This document shows, one piece after another, positions 8,188 through 15,769 of a stretch of DNA of 64,000 bases; the first letter of the stretch is position 1; every line of letters begins with the position of its first letter. The translations under genes were made by a program, and so were the position numbers. Source of the DNA: Treponema_I sp045631425 (GTDB taxonomy: Bacteria > Spirochaetota > Spirochaetia > Treponematales > Treponemataceae); the NCBI GenBank assembly GCA_045631425.1, contig JAZQUR010000085.1, positions 1 to 64,000 of the forward strand. Reading direction: 5' to 3'. The notes below the pieces were generated by a model. It was given only the letters and a program-made list of their open reading frames with translations, had not been told where the DNA came from and ran no database searches.

Positions 8188-8237
8188 TGCATAAAATACT
8201 TGATAAATATGCATAAAAATGCAATAATCTGCATAAA
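8188..8237 (+). promoter_or_regulatory. Three phased TGCATAAA boxes upstream of dapA
   Basis: TGCATAAA occurs at 8188-8195, 8210-8217 and 8230-8237, spaced 22 and 20 bp, i.e. about two helical turns. They end 50 bp before the dapA start. This arrangement suits an operator for a repressor such as one sensing lysine or arginine. The regulator is unknown. Confidence 0.45.
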
Positions 8238-8287
8238 CTTACAGGGAAAACAAAATGTTATTCTCTTTTGAATCTGGGAGGATTCTA

Positions 8288-9211
8288 ATGAAAAAGCTAC
8301 AGGGCGCATTTACTGCCCTAATTACACCAATGTTTGAAGACGGGGAAATTGATTACGAAGGTTGGAGAAAACTTATCCAATTTCAATTAGAGCAAGGAAT
8401 TTCTGGTCTTGTTCCTCTTGGCACAACTGGTGAAACTCCAACTCTAGATGAAACTCCAGAAGAAGACAAACTTATTGAAATCGTAATTTCTGAAGTAAAG
8501 GCATATAATGAAAAAATGGCTGCAGAAGGAAAATCTCGTAATGTTCCTGTGATTTTAGGCTGTGGCTCAAACGACACTAGCGACGCTGTAAAATATGTTG
8601 AACGTGCAAAAAAAATGGGTGCTGACTACGCTTTGGTTGTAAGTCCTTACTACAACAAGCCATCTGATGAAGGTATTTTCCGCCATTTTGAAGCTGTTTC
8701 AAAAATCGGTATTCCAATTATTGTTTACAATATTGCTGGTCGTACTGGAAAAAATATTTCAACTGATTTATTATGTCGTATCGCAGAACTTCCAAACATC
8801 GCCGGTGTAAAAGAAGCTTCTGGTGATATGAATCAAATGATTGACGTAATTGCTCGTGTTGCAAGAAAGAAACCTGATTTCTGTGTTTTAAGTGGAGATG
8901 ACTCTCTTACTTTGCCACTAATCGCAGCTGGTGGAGACGGTGTTATTTCTGTTGTTTCTAACTTGGCTCCAGCGATTGTTACTGAACTTTGTGAAACTTG
9001 TCTAAAGGGCGATTTTGAAAAAGCTCGTGAAATTCAATATCGCTTAATGCCTTTCTTTAAGGCTGCCTTTGTTGATGGTAACCCAACTTCAATCAAATAT
9101 GCCATGAAACTAAAAGGTCTTCCTTCTGGTGGCATGAGACTTCCTTTGGTTGAAGTAAACGACAAGGCAAAAGAAATTATCAAAAAAGCACTTGAAGAGT
9201 GTAATTTATAA
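8288..9211 (+). CDS. dapA: 4-hydroxy-tetrahydrodipicolinate synthase
   Basis: A 307-residue DapA, which condenses pyruvate with aspartate semialdehyde in the lysine/diaminopimelate pathway. Seen: GAFTALITPMF at the N-terminus, the GTTGETPTL substrate loop (about 45-53), YYNKPSDEGIF containing the catalytic-region Tyr, VYNIAGRTGKNI with its conserved Arg, and GVKEASGD carrying the Schiff-base Lys. The ATG at 8288 follows GGGAGG at 6 nt; the frame from 8255 lacks a ribosome site. It is 27 nt upstream of asd, which supplies its substrate, so the two form an operon. Confidence 0.95.
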   Translation: MKKLQGAFTALITPMFEDGEIDYEGWRKLIQFQLEQGISGLVPLGTTGETPTLDETPEEDKLIEIVISEVKAYNEKMAAEGKSRNVPVILGCGSNDTSDAVKYVERAKKMGADYALVVSPYYNKPSDEGIFRHFEAVSKIGIPIIVYNIAGRTGKNISTDLLCRIAELPNIAGVKEASGDMNQMIDVIARVARKKPDFCVLSGDDSLTLPLIAAGGDGVISVVSNLAPAIVTELCETCLKGDFEKAREIQYRLMPFFKAAFVDGNPTSIKYAMKLKGLPSGGMRLPLVEVNDKAKEIIKKALEECNL

Positions 9212-9238
9212 AAATCAACTAACTTAAGGATTAAGAAG

Positions 9239-10339
9239 ATGGAAAAAATTAAGGTTGGTGTTTTAGGTGCTACTGGTATGGTAGGACAACGCTACATTGC
9301 AAACTTGGAGAATCACCCTTGGTTTGAAGTAACTTACGTTGCTGCAAGTCCTCGTTCTGCAGGTAAACTTTACAAAGACGCTGTAGCAGAAAGATGGCTT
9401 ATTGGTGCAAATATTCCAGCAGGTGTTGCAAACTTAACTGTACAAGACGCAAATGACGTTTCAAAGGCAGCTGGTCAATGTAAATTTGTTTTCTCTGCTC
9501 TAGAAATGGATAAAGAAGCTATTAAGGCTTTGGAAGACGCTTATGCAAAAGCTGGTATTCCAGTTGTTTCTAATGCAAGTGCCAACCGTTGGACAGATGA
9601 TGTTCCAATGTTAATTCCAGAAATCAATCCACATCATACTGATGTTATTGCTGATCAAAAAAAGAACCGTGGTTACGACAAGGGATTTATTGCTGTTAAA
9701 CCAAACTGTTCTTTGCAATCATATATGGCACCAATTTTTGCTCTACAACAAGCTGGTTATCCAATCAAAAAAATGATTGTTACAACTATGCAAGCTGTTA
9801 GTGGCGCTGGTTATCCTGGTGTTTCATCTTTCGATATGATTGACAACATTGTTCCATACATTGGTGGTGAAGAAGAAAAAACTGAAAAAGAATGTCTAAA
9901 GATTTTAGGAAGCGTAAAAGACGGAAAAATCGAAAATGCACCAGCTCCTTTAGTTGCTGCACACTGTAACCGTGTTGCTGTAATTGATGGACACACAGCT
10001 TGTGTTTCTCTAGAATTCGATCTTCCAGAAGATAAAAAACCTTCTCTAGAAGAAATCGAAAAAATCTGGACATCTTTCCGTGGCGTTCCACAAGAATTAG
10101 ACTTGCCAAACGCTCCAGTTCAACCAATTCACGTTCGTCACGAAACAAACAGACCTCAACCTCGTCGTGATAGAGAAACAGACAAGGGTATGGCTGTTAC
10201 AGTTGGTCGTTTAAGAAAATGTCCTGTATTTGATATTCGCTTTGTTGCTCTAAGCCACAACACAAAACGTGGTGCTGCTCTAGGCGGTATCTTAAACGCA
10301 GAACTTCTAAAAGCAAAGGGATTTTTTGACAATCTATAA
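9239..10339 (+). CDS. asd: Aspartate-semialdehyde dehydrogenase (archaeal/fungal-type)
   Basis: A 366-residue NADP-dependent enzyme that reduces aspartyl phosphate to aspartate semialdehyde, the substrate of DapA encoded just upstream. Seen: the VGVLGATGMVGQRYI dinucleotide-binding loop (about 6-20), SNASANRW, and KPNCSLQSY with the catalytic Cys at about 160. Length and the RHETNRPQPRRDR segment match the archaeal/fungal subclass rather than the enterobacterial one. A ribosome site (AAGGA) precedes the ATG. A strong terminator follows at 10360. Confidence 0.93.
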   Translation: MEKIKVGVLGATGMVGQRYIANLENHPWFEVTYVAASPRSAGKLYKDAVAERWLIGANIPAGVANLTVQDANDVSKAAGQCKFVFSALEMDKEAIKALEDAYAKAGIPVVSNASANRWTDDVPMLIPEINPHHTDVIADQKKNRGYDKGFIAVKPNCSLQSYMAPIFALQQAGYPIKKMIVTTMQAVSGAGYPGVSSFDMIDNIVPYIGGEEEKTEKECLKILGSVKDGKIENAPAPLVAAHCNRVAVIDGHTACVSLEFDLPEDKKPSLEEIEKIWTSFRGVPQELDLPNAPVQPIHVRHETNRPQPRRDRETDKGMAVTVGRLRKCPVFDIRFVALSHNTKRGAALGGILNAELLKAKGFFDNL

Positions 10340-10359
10340 TCCTTGGCTATAAAACGAAT

Positions 10360-10400
10360 AAAGCCGATGTTTTACAAATCGTAAGACATCGGCTTTTTAG
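10360..10400. terminator. Terminator between asd and the dCMP deaminase gene
   Basis: AAAGCCGATGTTTTAC (10360-10375) pairs with 10381-10396 across a 5-nt loop, 16 bp with one G-U, followed by a T-run. It lies between convergent genes and is rich in A on its other side, so it may work in both directions. Confidence 0.85.
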
Positions 10401-10439
10401 CTTTTTAAGAACTTGATGTTCTTTTTGCTATTTCTTGGC

Positions 10440-10928
10440 TTAATATCCTTTTACACCGTCTAAGCTTTCATCATCTGTAATCCAATCTGCTACAGTGATT
10501 TTTCTAAACTCATCTTTTGTATCGCGGATATACACATATTCGATTCCCGCGTTAATAACTTGGCGTTTACACATGCCGCAGCAATTTCCGTTGCTTACAT
10601 AGTTTCCAGTTGAAACTTCTTTTCCAACAAGATATAAGGATGAGCCAATCATTTGGTCGCGACTTGCACTGATAATTGCGTTTGCTTCAGCGTGAACACT
10701 GCGACACAATTCGTAGCGTTCTCCTCGTGGGATATTTAGTTTTTCGCGAATACAAATCCCTAAATCAGAACAGTTTTTTCTTCCCCGTGGAGCACCTACG
10801 TAACCAGTAGAAATAACTTCATCATTTTTTACGATAACTGCCCCGTAGTGGCGGCGTAAACAAGTTCCTCTTTGTGAAACTGTTTCTGCTAAATCAAGAT
10901 AGTAATTGTGTTTATCACGTCGTTCCAT
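10440..10928 (-). CDS. dCMP deaminase family protein (ComEB-like)
   Basis: A 162-residue zinc-dependent cytidine/deoxycytidylate deaminase. It shows SVHAEANAI (zinc His and catalytic Glu) at about 92-100 and CCGMCKRQVINAG with the two zinc Cys at about 123-134, plus the GAPRGRKNC motif typical of dCMP deaminases. It would convert dCMP to dUMP for dTTP synthesis. The start has an AGGAG site. It lies 18 nt downstream of the TPR gene on the same strand and is probably cotranscribed with it. Confidence 0.88.
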   Translation of the reverse strand: MERRDKHNYYLDLAETVSQRGTCLRRHYGAVIVKNDEVISTGYVGAPRGRKNCSDLGICIREKLNIPRGERYELCRSVHAEANAIISASRDQMIGSSLYLVGKEVSTGNYVSNGNCCGMCKRQVINAGIEYVYIRDTKDEFRKITVADWITDDESLDGVKGY

Positions 10929-10946
10929 AAAAACTCCTAATGTAAT

Positions 10947-11687
10947 TTAAGGTAGAAGATCTAAAAGATATTGATTTTCAGGATAAAGTTCCAAAGCTTT
11001 GTTGATATAATATCTTGCTTTTTCTAAATCCTTTTCTTCTATGTAAACGTAAGCTATTGCACTGTAGGCATAATAATAATCAGCGTTATCCATGCGATAC
11101 TTTTTGTTAGTTAACAGCTCATTTAAACATTCTAAACCTTCTTTGTAATTACAGAAAGGGGCTGGAGTAAAAATATTTTGAGAATTGTTAATATAAACCG
11201 CAGTTCCATAGTTTGGGTCTGTGTTAATTATTTTTTGTGAAAGAGTTTTGATTTTTGGTCCCTGTGAAATTGCATAAGCTGTGTTTTTAATGATGCAGTT
11301 TTGGCTAATGCATTCTGCTTGTGTTAACATTGCTTCATGCATATTTTCTGTTTTTAAGATTTTTTTGCATCTATCGATTGCTGTATCAAAATATTTTCCT
11401 GCAAGATCAAAGTTGTTTTTTTGACGGTAGATTTTGCCCATGTAAAGTTCAGCTCGTGCAAGCATAATTTCTTGTTCGTTGCCTTTTGCTGTTGCTTTGA
11501 TTTCTGCTACAAGATTTTCATACATAGGAAGATAATATTCCAATGTTCTATTTGAATCGTTTAAGGATTCTTCACGAAATACATAAAAACTATCTGGATA
11601 AACGATAGTAATTGATGTTTGTCCAAATATCAAAGTTAGGTTAAATAATATGATTGTAAATAAGATAAGTTTTTTTAGAGTTTTCAT
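10947..11687 (-). CDS. Secreted TPR-repeat protein
   Basis: A 246-residue protein with an N-terminal signal peptide (basic MKTLKKL then a hydrophobic stretch ending near FGQT) and tetratricopeptide-like helices: one unit around residues 70-110 (RAELYMGKIYRQKNNFDLAGKYFDTA) and one at the C-terminus (YIEEKDLEKARYYINKALELYPEN). It is probably periplasmic and a protein-interaction scaffold. No enzymatic motif is present. The gene precedes the dCMP deaminase gene. Proteins of this style are numerous in treponemes. Confidence 0.7.
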   Translation of the reverse strand: MKTLKKLILFTIILFNLTLIFGQTSITIVYPDSFYVFREESLNDSNRTLEYYLPMYENLVAEIKATAKGNEQEIMLARAELYMGKIYRQKNNFDLAGKYFDTAIDRCKKILKTENMHEAMLTQAECISQNCIIKNTAYAISQGPKIKTLSQKIINTDPNYGTAVYINNSQNIFTPAPFCNYKEGLECLNELLTNKKYRMDNADYYYAYSAIAYVYIEEKDLEKARYYINKALELYPENQYLLDLLP

Positions 11688-11957
11688 AGCAATAAACTAA
11701 TCAATTTCTCACAAAATAACAAGTTCTTGTAAGGGAAATCTTAAAGATGAGTGATAGGGAAAAAGATTACGAAATGGGGAAAATTTAACAATAAATATGT
11801 ATTTTTATATCAATAAAATTATATAGAATACTTCCCACAAAGTCCGAAAAGTGATAAAATCAGAATACAATCGGATAAGTTCGATTTAAATTGTTTTGTG
11901 GTGATTTTCCATTACAAAACACAACAAATTGTAAATTTTTTTATAGGATGGTATACC
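11688..11957. other. Intergenic region between divergent TPR gene and mdh-like gene
   Basis: The 270 bp hold no gene. A short hairpin GTTTTGT (11893-11899) with ACAAAAC (11914-11920) lies in the likely 5' leader of the dehydrogenase gene. No clear -35/-10 pair was found. Confidence 0.4.
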
Positions 11958-12905
11958 ATGGGAAATAAGGTAACTATTATCGGTTCTGGTAGCGTAGGTT
12001 CTACAATCGCTTATACAATGGCTGTTCAAGGAACTGCTTCTGAAATCGTAATGATTGACATTAACACAGAAAAATCTCTAGGAGAAGCTTTGGATATTCG
12101 TCAAGGTACTCCATTTTTAGCACCATGTTCAATTTATGCAGGAAGTTATGAAGACGCAGCTGATTCTGATATTGTTATTTTAACTTCAGGACTAGCTAGA
12201 AAACCTGGGCAAACACGTCTAGACCTTGCACAAGCAAACGTAAATATTACAAAACAAATTATTCCTCAAATCACAAAAGCAGCTCCTAATGCAATCTATG
12301 TAATTGTTGCAAACCCAGTAGATATTCTTACATATCAATTCATTAAAACATCTGGTATTCCAGAAAACAGAATTATCGGTTCTGGTACAATCCTTGATAC
12401 AGCACGTCTAAGAGCCCGTCTTGCTGAATACTACAAAATCAACCAAAAAAATGTTCACGCATACGTATTTGGTGAACACGGTGATTCATCATTCGTTCCA
12501 TGGTCACTAGCAAATATTTCAAACATTCCAGTTGAAAAATTTGAAGAATGTATGACTCAAAGTGATAAACTTATTCCAACTCTTGTTTACGAAGAAGTTG
12601 AAGAATATATGCGTAAATCTGGTGGAAAAGTTATCAAAAGAAAGGGTGCTACTTTCTACGCTGTAGCAATTTCTGTTTGTCACTTGTGTAAATGTATCTT
12701 CAACGGAATGGATACAACTCTAACTGTTTCTACAATGATGCACGGTGAATATGGTATCGAAGATGTTGCACTAAGTACTTTAGCTGTTGTTGGTAGAGAT
12801 GGTATCTCTGGAAGACTAAACGCTCCATTAACAGATGAAGAAGTTGTAAAACTAAAGAAAAGTGCTGATACATTGAAAGATATTATCAGTCAATTACAAT
12901 TCTAA
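11958..12905 (+). CDS. LDH/MDH-family dehydrogenase, predicted malate dehydrogenase
   Basis: A 315-residue NAD-dependent 2-hydroxyacid dehydrogenase of the LDH/MDH fold. Seen: IGSGSVGSTIAY at residues 8-19, Asp34 (NAD preference), the active-site loop at 77-90, VANPVD near 120, and the catalytic His in GEHGDSS near 174. The backbone is LDH-like (TRLDL), but the specificity position just before KPG is Arg81 (LARKPG), as in malate dehydrogenases, where lactate dehydrogenases have Gln. The next gene is fumarase, which supports malate as substrate. The ATG at 11958 follows AGGATGG; the longer frame from 11898 does not. Lactate dehydrogenase remains the alternative. Confidence 0.8.
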   Translation: MGNKVTIIGSGSVGSTIAYTMAVQGTASEIVMIDINTEKSLGEALDIRQGTPFLAPCSIYAGSYEDAADSDIVILTSGLARKPGQTRLDLAQANVNITKQIIPQITKAAPNAIYVIVANPVDILTYQFIKTSGIPENRIIGSGTILDTARLRARLAEYYKINQKNVHAYVFGEHGDSSFVPWSLANISNIPVEKFEECMTQSDKLIPTLVYEEVEEYMRKSGGKVIKRKGATFYAVAISVCHLCKCIFNGMDTTLTVSTMMHGEYGIEDVALSTLAVVGRDGISGRLNAPLTDEEVVKLKKSADTLKDIISQLQF

Positions 12906-12917
12906 TATCAAATATAG

Positions 12918-12952
12918 GGCTTTTGTTGCAAAATGCAATTAAAGCCTTTTTT
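12918..12952 (+). terminator. Terminator or attenuator between mdh-like gene and fumC
   Basis: GGCTTTTG and TAAAGCC pair around an inner TTGCA/TGCAA stem (12918-12946), followed by six T. Confidence 0.75.
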
Positions 12953-12987
12953 GCTAAATAAATACACAATTCTTAAAAGGAAATATT

Positions 12988-14406
12988 ATGGAATACAGAG
13001 TTGAACACGATTCAATGGGCGAAGTAAAAGTTCCAGCAAATAAATACTGGGCAGCTCAAACAGAACGTAGCCACGAAAACTTTAACATCGGTGTTGGTAT
13101 TGAAACAATGCCACGTGAAATCACAAAAGCTTTTGGTGTTCTAAAAAAAGCTGCTGCAATGGCAAATAACGCACTAAAACCAGAAAAAATGACTGCCGAA
13201 AAATTAGATGCTATTTCTAAAGCATGTGATGAAGTTATTTCTGGTGAACTTTTCGATCACTTCCCACTTGTTGTATGGCAAACAGGTAGTGGTACACAAT
13301 CTAACATGAACGCAAACGAAGTTATTGCAAACCGCGGAAACGAAATTGCTTCAGGTCTAGCTGCTGGAACATTCTTCGAAGATGCTTCAAAGGTTACAAA
13401 ACTTCTTCACCCAAATGATGACATCAACATGAGTCAATCATCTAACGATACATTCCCTACAGCTATGCACATTGCAGCTGTTACAATTCTAGAAGATAAA
13501 GTTATTCCTGCTGTTGAACTTTTAATCAACACTTTCAAACGTCTAGAAAAAGAAAACGAAGGAATCGTAAAATCAGGACGTACTCACCTTCAAGATGCAA
13601 CTCCTATCACATTTACTCAAGAAATTTCTGGTTGGAGAACTTCACTTGAAAGAGATGTTGAGTTAATCAAACTTTCATTAAATCCTTTAAGAGAACTTGC
13701 TCTTGGTGGAACAGCTGTTGGAACAGGATTAAATGCTCCAAAAGGTTTCGACGTAAAAGTTGCTGAAGCAGTTTCTGAACTAACAGGTAAAAAATTCGTT
13801 ACAGCTGGAAACAAATTCCACGCTCTAACAAGTAAAGACGAACTAGTATTTGCTCACGGTGCTCTAAAAGCCCTTGCTGCAGATATGATGAAAATTGCAA
13901 ACGACGTTCGTTGGTTAGCTTCTGGTCCTCGTGATGGTCTTGGAGAAATCCGCATTCCTGAAAATGAACCAGGTTCTTCAATCATGCCAGGAAAAGTAAA
14001 CCCAACTCAATGTGAAGCTGTAACAATGGTTGCTGTTCAAGTTATGGGTAATGATGTGGCTGTTGGTATGGCAGCAAGTCAAGGTAACTTCGAACTAAAC
14101 GTATTTATGCCAGTTTGTATTTACAACTTCCTACAATCAGCTCGTCTATTGGCTGAATCAATCGTTTCTTTCAATAATAACTGTGCTGTTGGAATTACAG
14201 CTGACAAAGAAAAAATGCACCACAATCTTCACAACTCTTTAATGCTTGTAACAGCTCTAAATCCATACATTGGATATGAAAACGCTGCAAAAACAGCTAA
14301 AAAAGCATTCAAAGATAACATTTCTTTGAAAGAAGCTTGTGTAGAATTGGGATTCTTAACTTCTGAAAGATTTGATGAAGTTTTCCATCCTGAACAAATG
14401 GTTTAA
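12988..14406 (+). CDS. fumC: Class II fumarate hydratase
   Basis: A 472-residue class II (iron-independent) fumarase interconverting malate and fumarate. Seen: MEYRVEHDSMGEVKVPANKY at the start, TGSGTQSNMNANEV at about 98-111, SSNDTFPTAMH at about 149-159, GRTHLQDATP, and the family signature GSSIMPGKVNPTQ near 331-343. It sits between a predicted malate dehydrogenase gene and the Hdr-Flx/fumarate reductase cluster. The likely direction is malate to fumarate in a reductive branch ending in succinate. A ribosome site (AAAAGGAAA) precedes the ATG, and a terminator-like hairpin follows. Confidence 0.95.
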   Translation: MEYRVEHDSMGEVKVPANKYWAAQTERSHENFNIGVGIETMPREITKAFGVLKKAAAMANNALKPEKMTAEKLDAISKACDEVISGELFDHFPLVVWQTGSGTQSNMNANEVIANRGNEIASGLAAGTFFEDASKVTKLLHPNDDINMSQSSNDTFPTAMHIAAVTILEDKVIPAVELLINTFKRLEKENEGIVKSGRTHLQDATPITFTQEISGWRTSLERDVELIKLSLNPLRELALGGTAVGTGLNAPKGFDVKVAEAVSELTGKKFVTAGNKFHALTSKDELVFAHGALKALAADMMKIANDVRWLASGPRDGLGEIRIPENEPGSSIMPGKVNPTQCEAVTMVAVQVMGNDVAVGMAASQGNFELNVFMPVCIYNFLQSARLLAESIVSFNNNCAVGITADKEKMHHNLHNSLMLVTALNPYIGYENAAKTAKKAFKDNISLKEACVELGFLTSERFDEVFHPEQMV

Positions 14407-14420
14407 TATTAAGTGATTTT

Positions 14421-14457
14421 AACTCAAGGTGAATATTAGTTTTGCCTTGGGTTTTTT
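14421..14457 (+). terminator. Terminator-like hairpin after fumC
   Basis: ACTCAAGGT (14422-14430) pairs with GCCTTGGGT (14444-14452), with two wobble pairs, followed by a T-run. It is weak enough to allow readthrough into hdrB. Confidence 0.65.
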
Positions 14458-14490
14458 CAATAAATATTTGAAAATACTTGGGGTTATTTT

Positions 14491-15360
14491 ATGACATATA
14501 GTTATTATCCAGGGTGTACACTAAGAACAAAGGCAAAAGATTTAGATGCTTTTGGCCGTTTTGCATTAGAAAAACTTGGTGTTACTCTTCAAGAAGTAGA
14601 AGATTGGCAATGCTGTGGTGGTGCTTACACTATGGCAAAAGACGAAATTGCTTCTAAACTTTCAAGTGTTCGTGCTTTGAATGCTGCAAAAGAAAAGGGC
14701 AACGATCTTGTTACTTTATGTTCTGCTTGTCACAATGTTTTAAAACAAGTGAACAACGACATGAAAAATGATGCAAATATTGCTACAAAAGCAAACAATT
14801 ATTTGCAATTAGAAACTCCATATAACGGAGAAACAAAGGTTTTACATTTCCTAGAAATTCTACGTGACGTAGTTGGTTTTGAAGCTGTTGCAAAAGCAGT
14901 TTCAGAAAACGAAAACAATCCACTAAAAGGCAAAAAAATCGGTGCTTATTACGGATGTTTGCTACTTCGTCCTGGAAAAGTTATGGAAATGGACAATGCT
15001 GAAAATCCTGTAATCATGGAAAATCTAGTAAAAGCACTAGGAGCTGAACCTGTTGTTTATGCAATGCGTAACGAATGTTGTGGTGGTTATATCACAATGG
15101 AAGATAAAGCATTAGCAGAAAAGAAAAGTTCAAAAGTTCTAGAAAACGCTTCTTCTAACGGTGCTGAATGTTTGATTACAGCTTGTCCTCTTTGTTTATA
15201 CAACTTAAACAAAAACGGAAAAATCGCTTCTGGAAAAGAACTTCCTGTATATTATCTTACAACACTACTAGCAGCAGCTCTTGGAAATGCAGATGCTGTA
15301 AAAGCTTTGGAAAATGCTTCTAAAGCTGATTGTGGCTGTTGTTGTAATGGAGGCAAATAA
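14491..15360 (+). CDS. hdrB: Heterodisulfide reductase subunit B-like (HdrB)
   Basis: A 289-residue protein with two complete CCG cysteine motifs: Cys9, Cys41-Cys42, Cys77, Cys80 and Cys156, Cys196-Cys197, Cys232, Cys235. In HdrB these bind two noncubane 4Fe-4S clusters that reduce disulfides. It begins a seven-gene cluster (hdrB, hdrC, hdrA, then Flx-type genes) whose members nearly all overlap or are separated by a few bases. Bacterial HdrABC-FlxABCD complexes oxidise NADH and bifurcate electrons to ferredoxin and a disulfide-like acceptor. An oddity is a short Cys-rich tail (CGCCC) at the extreme C-terminus. Confidence 0.9.
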   Translation: MTYSYYPGCTLRTKAKDLDAFGRFALEKLGVTLQEVEDWQCCGGAYTMAKDEIASKLSSVRALNAAKEKGNDLVTLCSACHNVLKQVNNDMKNDANIATKANNYLQLETPYNGETKVLHFLEILRDVVGFEAVAKAVSENENNPLKGKKIGAYYGCLLLRPGKVMEMDNAENPVIMENLVKALGAEPVVYAMRNECCGGYITMEDKALAEKKSSKVLENASSNGAECLITACPLCLYNLNKNGKIASGKELPVYYLTTLLAAALGNADAVKALENASKADCGCCCNGGK

Positions 15361-15362
15361 TT

Positions 15363-15749
15363 ATGGAAGGAAAAGTTTGTAGAGAAGACATTATCAACAT
15401 CAGTGGTGTAAATCCACGTAAATGTATGAAATGTGGTAAATGTTCTGGAACTTGTCCAAGTTATGATGAAATGGAATATCATCCACATCAATTTGTTTCT
15501 ATGGTTGAAAATGGCAACATTGAACCTTTAATGAACTCTGAATCATTGTTCAAATGTTTGTCTTGTTTTGCTTGTGTTGAACGCTGTCCAAGAAACGTAG
15601 AACCTGCAAAAGTTGTAGAAGCTGTACGTGTAGCTGTTCTTCGCCAACAAGGTAAAAATCACTTGAAACCAGAGCAAATTCCAGAAATGCTTGATCCAGA
15701 TTTGCCACAACAGGCAATCGTTACAGCATTTAGAAAATATGCTAAGTAA
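15363..15749 (+). CDS. hdrC: Heterodisulfide reductase subunit C-like (HdrC)
   Basis: A 128-residue iron-sulfur protein with two 4Fe-4S motifs, CMKCGKCSGTC and CLSCFACVERCP, and the helical LRQQGKNHLK region common to HdrC. In the complex it relays electrons from HdrA to HdrB. The ATG is 2 nt after the hdrB stop, and the ribosome site (GGAGG) lies inside the end of hdrB. Confidence 0.9.
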   Translation: MEGKVCREDIINISGVNPRKCMKCGKCSGTCPSYDEMEYHPHQFVSMVENGNIEPLMNSESLFKCLSCFACVERCPRNVEPAKVVEAVRVAVLRQQGKNHLKPEQIPEMLDPDLPQQAIVTAFRKYAK

Positions 15750-15769
15750 ACTGGGAGATATAGAATAAT

